DNA of 14,094 nt from Lentihominibacter faecis (GTDB lineage Bacteria; Bacillota; Clostridia; Peptostreptococcales; Anaerovoracaceae), in assembly GCF_014306095.1 (NCBI RefSeq), contig NZ_JACRWC010000041.1:1-14094 (forward strand), written 5' to 3'. The first letter of the stretch is position 1, and every line of letters begins with the position of its first letter. Of the stretch, positions 13,984 to 14,094 are shown in pieces. Position numbers and translations under genes: made by a program. The notes beneath the pieces are model-generated. The model was not told the DNA's origin, did not search any database, and saw only the letters and a list, made by a program, of their open reading frames with translations.

Positions 13984-14094
13984 ATGACTGTTAATCCAAG
14001 ACCCCCAGAGAAGAATACAGCTCTGACGCCTCTGCGCAAGCTGGGTTATGAAGCTGGGATAACAACAGAATCTATTGCTGTCTCTTATACACAT
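13984..14094 (+). CDS. Unidentified gene, 5' end only (right part is probable adapter)
   Basis: The start of a gene cut by the end of the sequence. The ATG has AAGGAG at 13971-13976, 7 bases upstream, and a perfect promoter ahead of it, so expression is well supported. About 31 residues are reliable: MTVNPRPPEKNTALTPLRKL followed by GYEAGITTESI. They are hydrophilic, proline- and charge-rich at the start, with no signal peptide or recognisable motif, so I cannot name a function. From residue 32 (base 14078) the reading frame runs into sequence matching the Tn5 mosaic end, and those residues should be discarded. Confidence 0.55.
   Translation, partial: MTVNPRPPEKNTALTPLRKLGYEAGITTESIAVSYTH
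14078..14094 (+). other. Tn5/Nextera mosaic-end adapter sequence (artefact)
   Basis: The last 17 bases, CTGTCTCTTATACACAT, equal the first 17 of the 19-base transposase mosaic end CTGTCTCTTATACACATCT used in Illumina Nextera libraries. An exact 17-base match at the very end of the sequence is best explained by untrimmed adapter at a contig end, not by a natural transposon. Confidence 0.9.

Noticed and set aside
14078..14094. Natural Tn5-like transposon end
   Set aside because: The match is to the engineered mosaic end, not a wild-type end, and it falls exactly at the sequence end; adapter is the simpler explanation.

Overview
The window looks like chromosomal DNA from an anaerobic Gram-positive bacterium of the class Clostridia. 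Strong GGAGG-type ribosome binding sites precede almost every gene. The proteins that can be named (short SerA, DUF1292, a COG2509-type flavoprotein, a C_GCAxxG_C_C protein) are typical of that group, base composition is moderate, and transcription ends at classical hairpin/U-tract terminators. A family-level placement (for example Anaerovoracaceae, Family XIII) is only a guess. No rRNA, tRNA, CRISPR array, transposase or integrase gene is visible.

Layout. (1) 1-2062: a candidate promoter and long leader, then one gene for a secreted, beta-rich, probably cell-wall-attached protein, closed by a strong terminator. (2) 2193-7953: the serine-biosynthesis pair serA (minus) and serC (plus), transcribed divergently from a compact 200-bp region. 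That region holds two overlapping inverted repeats and mirror-image overlapping promoters. serC continues into a D,D-carboxypeptidase gene and uvrC, with start/stop overlaps of 1 and 8 bases, so serC-dacF-uvrC is one translationally coupled operon. (3) 7934-8348: a small acidic DUF1292 protein with its own promoter, laid over the uvrC stop codon, and its own terminator. (4) 8364-13829: a tightly packed four-gene cluster (FAD-dependent dehydrogenase, C_GCAxxG_C_C cysteine protein, two tandem paralogous long-chain acyl-CoA synthetases) ending at a strong terminator. (5) 13830-14094: a consensus promoter with an operator-like inverted repeat, a tetranucleotide repeat in the leader, and the first codons of an unidentified gene.

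How the genes fit together. SerA and SerC are successive enzymes of the phosphorylated serine pathway; SerB is not in the window. The flavoprotein and the cysteine protein probably form a redox pair, and the two ligases would activate fatty or other carboxylic acids to acyl-CoA. No acyltransferase or beta-oxidation enzyme lies beside them, so the shared pathway is unknown.

No clearly new multi-gene system is evident. The points most worth following are the palindromic serA/serC control region, the redox/acyl-CoA-ligase operon with a terminator immediately before its first gene, and the TTAC repeat in the last leader. The final 17 bases match the Tn5/Nextera mosaic-end adapter, so the right end is very probably a sequencing artefact and the last residues of the final ORF should not be trusted.
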